NCBI RefSeq assembly: GCF_964355755.1
Contig: NC_092675.1
Location: 10,927,312-10,991,311 of the forward strand
Source: Antedon mediterranea
Taxonomy: Eukaryota; Echinodermata; Crinoidea; Comatulida; Antedonidae
DNA: 64,000 bases
Direction: 5' to 3'
This document shows, piece by piece, positions 12,501 to 22,923 of the stretch (the stretch's first letter is position 1; each line of letters begins with the position of its first letter). Under the pieces are notes generated by a model that saw only the letters and a list, made by a program, of their open reading frames with translations, searched no databases and was not told the DNA's origin. The translations under genes were made by a program, and so were the position numbers.

Positions 12501-15500
12501 GGCCTTAACAGTATTATATTAATGCATAGTGAAAACAATAAGGGCCTGTTTCTGCTGAATAATCCTAAAAAATACGGTATAAAAATAAGTTATAAAATAC
12601 ATTATTTAGTACCCCGTTTTTTTCTGCTAGAAGTACTATCTTGGGTGGTCGTGTTAAAATCATTTTTTTTACCGAACATGCCTTTCAATCCACAAAATGG
12701 GGACAAGTTATTCCTTCCCCGAATTTGTTATATTTGGCGATGGTGTAGCATCTTCTTTCACAGTCTTTGTTCACACACCCCATACTTTTTTTAATTTTTG
12801 CTAAACTATCTTTCTAAATCTAGCAGTCCTGTTTGTTGCATTTAAATTTTCCCAAAATATTTGTTTCCCTAAAAGATTATTTGCAAATGTTGTTCCTTAC
12901 TTTCGTTGACTATAGATTATCCATTCATGTGTAAAAAGCTTACAAAAATCAAAATATAGTATTTTTTTATTGGCAGCAGAAACCTAAAATATGGTATAAA
13001 TTTATAAATATATTTATGCAGAAATTTGGTGGGAAAAATACGATATATTTTTTTATGAGTGCCATTTCCGCTGCGAAAAATATACTGTATATACAGTATT
13101 ACAAAAATACCGTATTAAATACGGTATTTACTTGGCCGCAGAAAAAGTATGTTAAGTATGTGTTTCTAAAAGTGTGTTCGTTTTAAAAGATTTTCACAAA
13201 AATGTCTTTGGTATATTTGTAATTAGCCTATTGTTACCGTCACAAATTTAATTTTTTTCTGCTCATTTTTTGTTCGTCGCAGATCTAAAAAATGCCGATA
13301 GCAGTTATTTTGTAACTTGGCCAGCAGATGCACGTATATGTAGTTGTGCAACAAGTCTCGTAGAGTAACTACGCGTGATTTTCTGAAATTCTTAGATTGA
13401 CTATAAATTAGAAACAATTTATGTTACGGGTCATCTTCCTAAAATTTTGAACACTGGTATTTTTGTGTGTATGCGTACACGTTTCAGGACATTCCCATTT
13501 TTCAAAAAAATTTCGCATTGCGCGCACGCTTTTGCATACTTAGCTTGTACGCAGCTTAGAAAGACCATTTTTGCTCTTGATTGTTGTTCTGTATACATTT
13601 TATGATATACTTTATTATTATTTTTTGATGAATTATGAATGTAAAACAATACCACACATGCACGTCAAACTTTAAAAATTGTTGTATTATATTAAGGAAG
13701 GAACAGAGAGTTCGCCTCAAGCCATAAAACCCCTCTGGCTACGTGCCTGAAATCCATTTTCCACAGCTTTTTTCTCTGGCCACCAGAACCTGAGCTCAGT
13801 CTGAAAGTAGCCTTATACTGTTAAAGGAATTGCTGTGTGATTTTTTTTCCATTCAGCACTCAATTTTGAGACATTCATCAACTTTCGATTCTTTAAAAAT
13901 TAATTGAAAAAGTTATTATGGACAAAAAAAAGCATTACCTACCTTTGGATAATTTAAATTGAAAAATGTTTCTAAGTTTTCTTTGAGATTTGGATCAACT
14001 CCTACGAGCGGTTTGAGAATTGTAACCCCTGGCAACTCTTCCCAAACTATATTCGTCGCACTTGGTAATCGGTGGAGATGTAGTTTCCTAGAATTACAAC
14101 AAAAATAATTCAACAAGAACTGATCTTAAATATTTTTTGATTCATAGGTATGATTATTATTAACTTTGTCAACGTCAAACTTTTTTTCACAACAAATAGC
14201 ATCAATTTGCAAAAGCTTGTGGAGTTGTTTCAGTGTTTCCAATCTGTTATAAAGTCATAAAATCTTCAAACAAATATGAAAACTACAATTGCACATATCT
14301 TTCAATAATACAAAAACAAATTACAAAGGCAAAAAGTTAATTAGGTGATCATTTAGAATAAAATGATCACCTATTGTTATTGTATGAAATCTTTATTTTC
14401 AGCCTGTAGAGTTGTTTCAGTGTTTCCAATCTGTTATCAACTGTCCCAAAAGGCCTTACAAAACCTGTTCTGGTTCTAATGTCCCACGGACCTTCAACTT
14501 ACAGCTGGTGATAAAAAAAGGCAAATACCTTTGAGGTTATGTTTAAGAGGTTTGTATTTTTTACTATTTATTACAAAATTGTATTCCATAAAAAATATGG
14601 TTTCGTTTTCGTGCGACACTAATTCTGTATTTACACTCAACTCCATGATCCAATCATGTCGCTAGGACTCTGAATTTGAACCCACATACGTTCATTTCGG
14701 CTTCGATGCTCAGGCCTTGCTTCTTGAAATAGAAATTCATATTGCAAAGGTATTTTTTAGATCAGACAATTCTTCATTTACACAAACCATTCGGCAAAAA
14801 TCTTGTCTGAATCTCAATAGATGTTTCATAGACTTTCTTCTCCCAGATGTATTTTGGAGCGTGCACATGACCAAACCAAAATATTTTCAATGCCAACTCC
14901 TCACCAGCACAATCAAAAAACAATACAAAGGAACAAAAAATTTGTTTTGGTAACCACCATACGGCGACATCACAATTGATCCACACAACAATGTGGTAGT
15001 TTAAATTTCGGCATCCACAACCATAACTAGTGCAGCCTGCTCTTCACACAAAAAAAAAGATTTTTGGGCAAAAATAAACATCTGCATTTGGAAAACAGAG
15101 CACTCCACTGCATTTGTGACTTGGCACAAGGCCTTTGTCAAAAGGTAAATTGAAAGACAGGATGGCATGCCAAGGGTATTGTTGTTTTGGGATTATCTTG
15201 TTTTGAATGAACAAGTAAAATGCTGGCCAGGAAGATGCATGGAGAATTGAGAAGCTGATGGGGTAGACAAGGAAATGAAGAGTCTGTGAACGGAGCAGGA
15301 TGTTAAATCCTGCAAATTAAAAGATTAATACAATTTGTGCTATGTGGATGCCAGACCTTGTGAGTTGCAGTAATTGAAGGCACATCATCATGTGAAATTT
15401 GTGGTGTAGTGAAGTATGTTGTTAAATAGAAATGTACCAAAGAAATTTAATAAGCTTGTTTATGGCAGCCAATACCAAATAGTGGTTTTCCGTTTTGGCG

Positions 15501-17791
15501 ACTTGTAGCGTCGTGTGTGAAGCGATCTTCGACCGCGATGGAGTGTATACAAAACAGGACCGCTAGGCCTCATATGGCCTAGCGTATATTAGCCTAGCTT
15601 GGTTATGATCAAAGGTAGGTGTATTCGGTGTATGGACGTCGCCAAATACAAAATAATGTATTACGACATACACTGTAGATCTTCGAATTAATGGGTGGGC
15701 TTATACCCGAGTGCCTCATTTTTCATGAAAATTAGTCAAAAGTCGGGGGTGGGCTTATACCCGAGTATGGGCTTATACCCGCGTCAGTATACGGTAATTG
15801 CATGATCTTGGAATGCAATATTGAAATGGATAATAAATAAATGCAAAATAAATCTTGTTGGGTCGTCAATAATTTTGAGAATACATTTGTTATACATTGT
15901 TCGATTCATAATGATAACATACTGTAACACTATTGTCTTTACATGGTCTGGTTATTAATTTATTTGTACAAAATAACAAAGCTTCATTATAGTTTACAAT
16001 TTGGAAAATTGTTCCCCAGTAACAACGGTGTTTATAACACATTGCGAAAAGACGTGGCAAAACAAAGCCTCTTGTAGGATCGTGATAAAACAAAATACAT
16101 CTTGTGGAATCGCAATCAAAATCAATACCTCATAGTCATGGTTTTTTTTTAAATTAGGCTAAACAGCTAAAGGTTAGTTGCAATATAAACTGAATATTGC
16201 AATATGAAGGTGGTTTTGAGCAATTTAAACAAAATTGTTCAAAAAACATTGTTAAATTAACAATTTCTATAAAATCATAAAATCTTCAAACAAATATGAA
16301 AAATACAATATCTTTCAATAATTAATACAAAAACAAATTAATACAAAGGCAAAAAGTTAATTAGGTCATCATTTAGAATAAAATGATCACCTATTGTTAT
16401 TGTATGAAATCTTTATTATTAGGTGATCATTAAAATGATCACCTACTGTTATTGTATGAAATCTTTAATCTTATCATTTATTTCTATCTGTACAAATTTG
16501 TGAAACAATTATCTCAAAAAGTTAAATGTCAATGATCACAAATTGTTCACAATGTCTTTCAAATACTTAATCCTAATAAGCTTTTCAATGTGATCACTTA
16601 TCCGTGACGTCATTTATACGCCATTTTGTGAATCACATTAGTTGGGTTCACATTCAGAAATTATCGTAAGTTTCTTTATCATGATGTTCTATATGCACCT
16701 GCAGGAAGTCGTTAACATGATCTTGTTTATCACGGAGAGCATGTTAATTATCATGATCTTACGAGGTTATCATGATTAGACACCGTTATATGCAGAGACA
16801 AAATTCAACCAATCAGCGCTTGGTTATTTACTGCGTCACCGGAAGAAAGAAGTCACCATTGTTGTTGTTTTGATTTCGTCGACTGCCAGCTTCAACAAGT
16901 TGTTTTTGCTTTGATAGTTAAATTGCTTAGGCTACCCACTATATCGTTTCGAACATCATACATCAAGTCAGTTAGACGATTAAAGAATAAAATACAGTGA
17001 GCGAGGTGAAAATACAGACGGGCCAGGTGTGTATTCAAATTTATTCACGCTCACTACTTAGGCCTACATTTTGACACAAAATATTTGAGGCAAATATGCC
17101 ATGGCTCATCCGTAATAGGACCATGGACAAAGCCTATTAGTTACTATTCTTTGTATCTTAGGCCTGCTGGCTAGCAGAGGTTTTATAGAAGCCCACACAG
17201 TTACATAAACAAATCAACAATCCCTTCCCAAGTGTGCACCAAACATGTGTGTTTGGCCTTCCACGCATCAGTGTACCTCATTAGCATACTTATATCGCTA
17301 TGTTAAATTCTATGTGAACGCTCTTCCTACGAATATTCATTTAAAAAATTAATTTTTAATTTAAATTTATTTTTAATTATGTTCAAGTTGTTAAAGTTAA
17401 TTTTTGGTTTCAATGTCGATTAGATTGTTAGAGAAACATGCATTATCAAGAAAATATTGATATAATTATAATGGTACTTTCAAACAATTTAAATATAGGA
17501 AGAAAAAAAAATTGAAGTTTATCAAGTCATTGTTAATGATAAAGTATACTTAGTGACTTTGTGCTACATGTATAGTCTAGAATTATAAAATTTCAGTTAT
17601 TTGATGTAAAGAAAAGCTTCTTACCCATAAATTATACTTATTATATGCGATAAAATCAGCAGTAAATAGACGAATATTCCAACTGATGCTAAGAAACAGA
17701 ATACCATAGAGGTATCCATCATAGCCCACACGTATGCCATCATACGTTGTGTTGTGCTATAGAAGACATCATACCATACATAGCCGGACAT
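3543..17791 (-). CDS. UGCG: Ceramide glucosyltransferase (UGCG), 3' part cut off by the window
   Basis: Transfers glucose from UDP-glucose to ceramide on the cytosolic Golgi face, the first step of glycosphingolipid synthesis (GT21 family). Six coding exons with consensus splice sites join in phase: 17625-17791, 13943-14087, 10694-10796, 5731-5835, 4328-4440, 3543-3721. They give 270 codons plus two bases; human UGCG has 394 residues, so about 120, including the catalytic QxxRW motif, lie beyond base 1. An N-terminal membrane segment spans about residues 29-55. Family motifs seen: [16 protein letters not shown], the first Asp region LQDEGDPA (D116), ISDSGI (D169) and YIAED (D261). The chosen start has a good context (A at -3) and gives about 24 residues more than the human protein; M24/M25 (around 17722) are alternatives. 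A strong acceptor (polypyrimidine, CCCCAG) at 17828-17829 implies a separate upstream 5'UTR exon, which I could not place. Confidence 0.93.
4441..5730. other. UGCG intron 4 with short direct repeats
   Basis: There is no gene. A short repeat, CATAGCGCGCTAGCAAA, occurs at about 4609 and again at about 4786. A phased motif array occupies 5328-5413 and is described separately. Confidence 0.6.
5328..5413. repeat. Phased array of AAGCGTCACGG ending in a 24 bp perfect palindrome
   Basis: AAGCGTCACGG occurs at 5328-5338, 5349-5359, 5369-5379 (one change, GTTACGG) and 5390-5400. The last copy is directly followed by its own reverse complement, making a 24 bp perfect palindrome at 5390-5413. Start-to-start spacings are 21, 20 and 21 bases, about two turns of B-DNA. 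The motif includes CGTCA, a half site recognised by CREB/ATF-type bZIP proteins. It sits in UGCG intron 4. A regulatory or transposase-binding role is inference. Confidence 0.7.
5836..7970. other. UGCG intron 3, 3' part: no gene seen
   Basis: AT-rich intronic sequence with homopolymer runs. The reading frames at 5903, 7315 and 7578 are short, low in complexity and resemble nothing I know. Confidence 0.6.
7971..9429. mobile_element. hAT-like non-autonomous element, same family as 53184-57699
   Basis: The ends are inverted: CTGGGGTAGCAC at the left against CTGGGCTCGCAC at the right (read inward). Flanks GTTGCCTG (7963-7970) and GTTGCCAT (9430-9437) match at six of eight bases, suggesting an old 8 bp target duplication. 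Subterminal stretches are packed with short forms of TAGCCAAAATGGCTA and TTTGGCGAAA. The same words occur just inside the ends of the element at 53184-57699, and its terminal CTCGCGCTAA matches too. There is no transposase; the interior is CpG-rich (8380-8900). It lies in UGCG intron 3. Confidence 0.7.
9430..10419. other. UGCG intron 3 between repeats: nothing recognised
   Basis: AT-rich, with homopolymer tracts and no conserved coding sequence in either strand. Confidence 0.55.
10420..10538. repeat. ~119 bp hairpin-forming inverted repeat in UGCG intron 3
   Basis: The left arm (10420-10475: TAAAGGTAG, ACCATTTATTT, AAAGGAAAT, GTGTGGT) is mirrored by the right arm (10488-10538: ACCACAC, ATTTCCTTT, AAATAAATGGT, TAACTTTA). 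The loop is about 12 bases. Pairing is imperfect with small bulges along about 50 positions. This fits a foldback mini-element or a pre-miRNA-like hairpin on the UGCG transcript. Confidence 0.65.
10797..13942. other. UGCG intron 2: no gene seen
   Basis: About 3.1 kb of AT-rich intron. The frame at 12474-12794 (106 codons) has low-complexity composition and no recognisable motif. Near 13080-13130 there are short palindromic words built on ATACGGTAT and TATACTGTATATACAGTAT. Confidence 0.55.
14222..14437. repeat. 29 bp direct repeat bracketing a stem-loop element
   Basis: The same 29 bases (start GAGTTGTTTCAG, end CAATCTGTTAT) occur at 14222-14250 and 14409-14437. Between them is a segment with the perfect stem AGGTGATCATTT / AAATGATCACCT (14343-14354 and 14361-14372, loop AGAATA). 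A close relative of the segment, with the same flanking words, is at 16265-16412. Either this is an insertion with an unusually long duplication, or a local duplication. Confidence 0.65.
15450..15800. repeat. Repeat end with GGGCTTATACCCG motifs
   Basis: GGGCTTATACCCG, itself partly palindromic, occurs three times between about 15697 and 15782, and the segment ends with a CAGTATACGG word. Repeated short words near an end suggest the terminus of a DNA element, but I could not find its partner end. It lies in UGCG intron 1. Confidence 0.4.
16262..16475. repeat. Second copy of the AGGTGATCATTT stem-loop repeat, with a tandem extra hairpin
   Basis: Matches 14255-14400 (CATAAAATCTTCAAACAAATATG onward, in part) and carries two hairpins. 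One is at 16363-16392, with a mismatch in the left arm. The second, at 16421-16444, is nearly a perfect palindrome. The following TATTGTATGAAATCTTTA is shared by all three hairpins, so the unit has been partly duplicated. Confidence 0.65.
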
Positions 17792-17885
17792 CTTGTATCG
17801 GTCAAAACTTGTAATTCCTTACAAATTCTGGGGAAAAAATGGTTTTTTTTTAAAGCTATTTGAAATTAATATTTAATAATGTTAA

Positions 17886-18220
17886 AGATGTATTGTCCAT
17901 TAAAAACATGAAAAATGAAGATTAATTAAAGCAGACTCTCTTTTGTAGTTTTAATCAAGTTAATCACTTCTGTAGAAAAAAAATGAAAGCAAATATTGTT
18001 TTCACTTATAAAAAGTCAAAATAAATGGTTAAATTCAACTAAAATCCCATTGGCTGGCAGCCAATTTGACTATTTCTTGCTTTAAATTACACTTTTTTTC
18101 AGGTAAATACATTTTTTCCGATATAATTTTTGTTCGATAAGTGGATAACTATTACGTGACATTAAAATGGCATATTCAAAACAAAAAAATTTAAAATTAT
18201 TTTTTCAGGGGGACAATACA
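17886..18220. mobile_element. TTAA-flanked MITE next to the UGCG 5' exon
   Basis: The left end AGATGTATTGTCC follows TTAA (17882-17885). The right end GGGGGACAATACA precedes TTAA (18221-18224). The same termini bound the element at 35933-36465. Interior words around 18040-18160 recur inside the TTAA-flanked element at 43701-45139 (near 44820-44920). The length of 335 bp and TTAA target fit a piggyBac-type non-autonomous element. It lies less than 60 bp upstream of the exon that carries the UGCG start codon. Confidence 0.7.
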
Positions 18221-18359
18221 TTAAATACTTGAAAAGTTATTTTCATAATTAGAAAGATTTACTCTTTTCTTTAATTTGAGGTGAAGCTGAGTAAAATAGA
18301 AATCAGTGAATCTTTTAACAAAAATTAAAATCATTCCTTGTTGTTTTACATAAAATGTA

Positions 18360-18800
18360 GTGCGAGACCTTAAATTAGGTAAAAAAAAACGTAGGTCTAG
18401 GCCTAGGCCCTAGTGTATTTAAGTTAGGGTCTAGGCTATAGCTAGGTTTATAGGCAAGTAAGTAGACTAGCATTTTATCAAAAATATAGGATAAATGTAA
18501 ATTTATTGAGCATTGATTATCAAATTTTACTTTGCGACATTTGAAATTGTCTGCGCAATTTGAATTTTTTAGTATTTTGATTGTGCAAGGAAATAGGCCT
18601 ACTTCACTACACAATTTAAATTCATTTCATAGGTCTAGCTAGGCCCTAGGCTAGTACAGTAGGCTATAGAGGGCCTAGGCCATCCGGCCTAGCCTACTAG
18701 GGGTAGGGGCCTACCTACCTAGGTATAGCCTTATATAGGACTATAGGCCTAGCCTAGTTAAATAGCCTAGGCCTAGTAGGCTAGGCCTGGCCCTATAGGC
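18360..18800. repeat. Dense TAGGCCTA / CCTAGGCC cluster
   Basis: Overlapping copies of TAGGCC, GCCTAG and TAGGCCTA fill about 18390-18440 and 18630-18800. The palindromic word is scattered through the whole window, but nowhere as densely as here except 58210-58500, which lies just 3' of the VCP first exon. Confidence 0.7.
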
Positions 18801-18864
18801 AAAATAAATAAAGGCAAATTACTGACAAAAAGGACTGTGAGTGGTATCATCAGTCAGTGAGTGG

Positions 18865-19558
18865 TGGCTGGATCTCAAATGGAGATACAAAATATGGGCC
18901 TAGCCTACCTTATTAATATTAGCCTGGGTGGGTGGGCAGGCTAATCTAAATAAAAGCAGAGAAAGCTATAATATTAATAAATAATCAGTGACTCGTGAGT
19001 TAAATTAAACAATAAATTATAAATACCTACGTAAAACTTAAAATCTAATTAATGAGTTGCTAGCTGTTCTCACCATCATATAATAATAGGTCCATAAAGC
19101 TACTATTAATTATTATTATAGCCTAGACTAGGCCCTTTTTAATTACTGTATTGTAAAGTAGCCTAGCCCTAAATGATGTCACTGTCTGTCATGTCTCGCC
19201 TGTCCGGCCGGCTGATGAGTGAGAGATAAAATTTAATGTGCAGCAGTAAGACTGCAGCTGAGGGCCTGAGATCGAGAGCCGGATGTGATTGAAGTGTGAC
19301 AAAATGACGTGACCGATCATGAGATAGGGCGCCTCTCACGACGACGACAAGTAGCAAAGATAGTGTCACTATCTTTGCAAGTAGGAGGCGCGCGGGCGGC
19401 CGAGGCGCGGCAGCTAGCAGCGCCAGAGGCTTATACGACGCGCGACACCAGAGCCATATTAATATTATTATTATTATTAATTATACTAACTTTTCTGGCT
19501 GTTTTATTTTATCGTTTTGATTTCGCCTTTTTTTTGTATCTCCATTGAGATCCAGCCA
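18865..19558. mobile_element. Possible inverted-repeat element upstream of UGCG
   Basis: TGGCTGGATCTCAAATGGAG at 18865 reappears inverted, with one base fewer, ending at about 19558. The interior is GC- and CpG-rich at 19190-19440, unlike its surroundings. It also contains a 25-base hairpin sequence at 19354-19378: GCAAAGATAGTG, one T, then its exact reverse complement. No target duplication was found. The CpG-rich part could instead be the UGCG promoter. Confidence 0.4.
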
Positions 19559-19565
19559 GTTTGCC

Positions 19566-20370
19566 AAACGCTGTGGCTAAAGATACGGTACCGTATTCTA
19601 ACTTCTGTTTACTAAAGATACGGTAAAATTGCATTACGTCATAACCAGCCAATGGGGTGCTGGTACGTGTGTGACGTCATCGTATAAGGACTTTGTGGAT
19701 TTTTTTCATATCCCGAAAACCATGGAGGTATGGCGAAAACAGTGATCAACCGCATTTTCTTTATGCTTTTATTTATCGCTATTATCGCCGTCGTGTGTGA
19801 CAAAAACTAAATGTAGCCTACGTCTGTTATTATTATTGAAAAGCCATGTTGATTTTAATTCTAGAATAGAGAAAACCGTTTTAAAAGAGGCCTAGGCCTA
19901 CTTACTACGTCCTATGTATAACCTCATTATATGAGTTTGTTTGTGAAGGGAAAGCGATTCCAGGCTGTGGCCAGCTGCATATGTGTGCCTCGTCAGCCCT
20001 GGGGCTACACTGCTGTCTAAATCATAGTATTTAAGGGCTCCTTTATTGTCCGCATTTGCTTGTTGTTTATGGTCACCATTGTAAACAAAGTTTTAAAAAA
20101 ATATAGGCCTAAATAGGCCATTTGGAATAAAAATAAAACCCTCATCTGCAGCCCAGCACACACATCCACGCAGCCTTGCGCCGCCGATAGGAATTCTCTA
20201 CATATACAACCAACAACAGACGCGATATGAAAAAAAAATCCCAAGTCCTTATACGATGACGTCACACACGTAACAGCACCCCATTGGCTGATTATGACGT
20301 AATGCAATTTTACCGTACCTTTAGTAAACAGAAGTTAGAATACGGTACCGTATCTTTAGCCACGGCGTTT
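19566..20370. mobile_element. 805 bp MITE with ~150 bp inverted ends
   Basis: The left arm (about 19566-19717) is repeated in reverse at about 20222-20370, including GGCTAAAGATACGGTACCGT and a CGTCATCGTATAAGGACTT block. GCC flanks both ends (19563-19565 and 20371-20373), compatible with a 3 bp duplication as in PIF/Harbinger elements. There is no transposase. It sits upstream of UGCG. Confidence 0.75.
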
Positions 20371-21049
20371 GCCAAAATCGGTCCGGGCTTTTCTTCTGTC
20401 GATTTTAATTGAATTACTAGCCTAGGCCTATGATGCTGTTTTAAGTTGTTTATGGCTAGAAAAATATCCCATGATATATATTAGTAAGTTATCTTGTCGG
20501 ATAAATACTATAAATAAATGTATTTTATCTAAAAACATGACTTAGGTGTTCACTCATATTTCGGCCTGCCACACACTCACACGAACGACGGGTATGAGAC
20601 GCTGATATTGCCAGCTAGATTTTATTTATGATTGAGTCCTTTTTCCTTCCTCAGCCTAATCAGGGAGTTGAACAACTCCCTGGCCTAATCAATATTGGAT
20701 AATTGTTTTATAATAATTGTATTGAATTGATATATTGATTGATTAACCATAAATAATTAATATATTAAATTGTTTTTAACATCATGGGGAAACGAAGATG
20801 TTAAAAAAGAACAAAATGGATTAAAAACAGGCAGAGATACATATTGTATACAAAAAGCCTAACAATTAGTACTAATTATTGATGAGTTACTACTAATAAT
20901 GATAATAAAAAAAACAGGCTTAATTTATAATATTAAAATAACAAATAAAACCCCGTAGTTTTCAATATAATGACTAATCATGGCCTTTTTTAATGATACA
21001 GTATATACATTATGACTCATTTTGCACACCATATATTTGTTAAACCGGA

Positions 21050-21220
21050 CCATATTTGGCGGCCAAAAACGGTCCTACTGCCCGGACCGATTTTATTTAG
21101 GCCGGACCAGTGGCGGCCAAAATTTTTTTGGCAGCCATAAATGGTCCCCCGGACTGATTTTGGCAGCCAAAACTGGTCCGCCGGACCGATTTTGGCCCGG
21201 ACTGATTTTGGTGTGACAGT
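21050..21220. repeat. Degenerate tandem repeat of CCGGACCGATTTTGGC words
   Basis: Variants of CCGGACtGATTTTGG and GGCaGCCAAAAcTGGTCC alternate four or five times. The array abuts the 5' edge of the LINE fragment that follows. Confidence 0.6.
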
Positions 21221-21222
21221 AC

Positions 21223-22425
21223 CATGGTTCTTCCTGATTTCTCCAAGGCCTTAGATCTTATCGACCATACCATCCTTGTTAATAAGATCATTGATATTGG
21301 TGTCAAGGGGCTTTGGTACCATGGTTGTGTGATTTTCTTTTTATGCGTATGCAGTGTGTTAAATATAATGGTACCTTATCTAATTACTCTTACTTAAAAG
21401 CTGGTATCCCACAGGAAACCAAGTTAGGCCCTTTATGTTTTCAGATCATGATCAATGATGCTGGTTCAAATTCTAAAACTAAGTATATGAAATATGTAGA
21501 TGATCTTACGTTTTGTGAAAATCGTAAAGCTCTCATTGCCTGGTTTTTTACAAGATGATCTTAATTCTTTTTTCCGCTGGTGTAACGACAATTGTTTAGT
21601 AACCCCAAAAGATGTCAAGCCCTTAAGGTGTGTTTCAGTTCTACCCAACCTTCACACTTTGACATACACTTGGGAACTGATAAGCTCCAATATGTTAATA
21701 GGGCCAAGATCCTGGGAGTTTTTTTTTTCAAGACAACCTTAACTGGGACTGTCATATTGATTCCATCATCACTAAAGCTTCCAGGAAACTTTTCTTTTTA
21801 CGATCACTAAAACGATTTGGTTTTAACATTGAAGAGCTTAAATTGACCTTTTGTGGTTATATTAGACCAGTTGTTGAGTATGCTGATGTTGTTTGGCATT
21901 CTGGCTTTACTTGTAGATTAAGCGATTGTATTGAAAATGTACAAAAGAGGGTTGCCGTATAATGTTAGGCAACGATTATTTTTCTTACTCTGGTGCCCTT
22001 GAATTTCTTAAATTAGAGACTTTGGCTCAAAGAAGGGTGGAGCATTGTCGCAAGTTCGCTAAGTATCTCCCCAAAATTAAACAAACAGCTGATTTAATCC
22101 CACCGACCAGACATAGCTGTCATGGTAGGAATTTAAGAAATAAAAACAAAATTACCCAGCTAGCGTCTAAAACATCCAGATTTACTAATAGCCCCATACC
22201 CTACTTCATCAAATTATTAAATTCTTAATTTTCTCCCCTGCGAGCTTGCGACTGCTCTCCCCTTCTTTGTTGTTTTTTGTTGTTTTTTATTTTATATTTT
22301 TTTATTCTGTAGGCCTATATATATTTTTGCTATGATATGTATTTTACACGCAATTTGGCTCTTAGCCACGAGTTGTAATTTTGGTCGATTTTTGAAATTT
22401 GAAATAAAAGTGAATAATAAATAAG
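21223..22425 (+). pseudogene. Decayed non-LTR retrotransposon reverse transcriptase
   Basis: Several out-of-frame pieces line up in order as the back half of a LINE reverse transcriptase. They are DFSKALDLIDH (about 21236), a GIPQ..LGPLCF segment (about 21406), the catalytic YVDD box (about 21494), an LGVFF..NL.W. block (about 21710), and a typical C-terminal stretch around LLGNDYFSYSGALEFLKLET (21960 on). The coding part ends near 22226 and is followed by a T-rich 3'UTR and an AATAAA-like tail near 22425. Frame changes (for example near 21545 and 21730) show it is dead. The endonuclease and 5' half are absent. Confidence 0.85.
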
Positions 22426-22704
22426 AGGGTTGGATTGCAGTTATTTTTTTTATCTTTTAAGATACAAACAGCATAACAATGAAAAGGAATGATTTCTTTT
22501 TTTATATCATATTAATTCATCTTTTTCCATTTAACAGGTTCTCCCAATAGGTTCAGATATATTATTTTTAAATTCGTAGGCCTAAGTGTCTATTAAACAT
22601 GAATAGAAAGTAGTACTTCTGCATCATTTGCCATTATTTTCGTGTTATTAGGATGTAGAAATCGGACATTATCAGTATTTATTTTTATGTATTTTTGCAT
22701 ATTT

Positions 22705-22795
22705 CTATTGTAGGGCCCTCGTGAGACAAGCTATTGCTTCTAGTGCGGGCCCCAGTTATTGCCAAATAACTAAATGTGTATGAATGAATGAATCT
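22705..22795 (+). mobile_element. 3' end of a second LINE with GAAT-type tail
   Basis: A GGGCCCTCGTGAGACAAGC...GCGGGCCCCAGTTATTGCC segment ends in repeated TGAATGAATGAATC. This looks like the short hairpin 3' end plus microsatellite tail of CR1-like LINEs. No coding part is attached. Confidence 0.5.
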
Positions 22796-22923
22796 GAGGT
22801 CATATTTTAAATGGCCTCAAATCTTGCGAATTATTTATATGAGTTACAATACCAAATGTCATGCTGTTAACCAAATTTGAAGTATCGACTCCTTTTTTTT
22901 AAGCTAAGGAACATCACTACTAT

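Noticed and set aside
12474-12794. 106-codon frame as a small gene
   Set aside because: Lies in UGCG intron 2, low complexity, no recognisable motif or splice context.
13431-14116. Minus-strand frame at 13431-13655 as an additional UGCG exon
   Set aside because: UGCG exons 1-3 join in phase without it; it matches no part of the enzyme. Only 13943-14087 is a true exon here.
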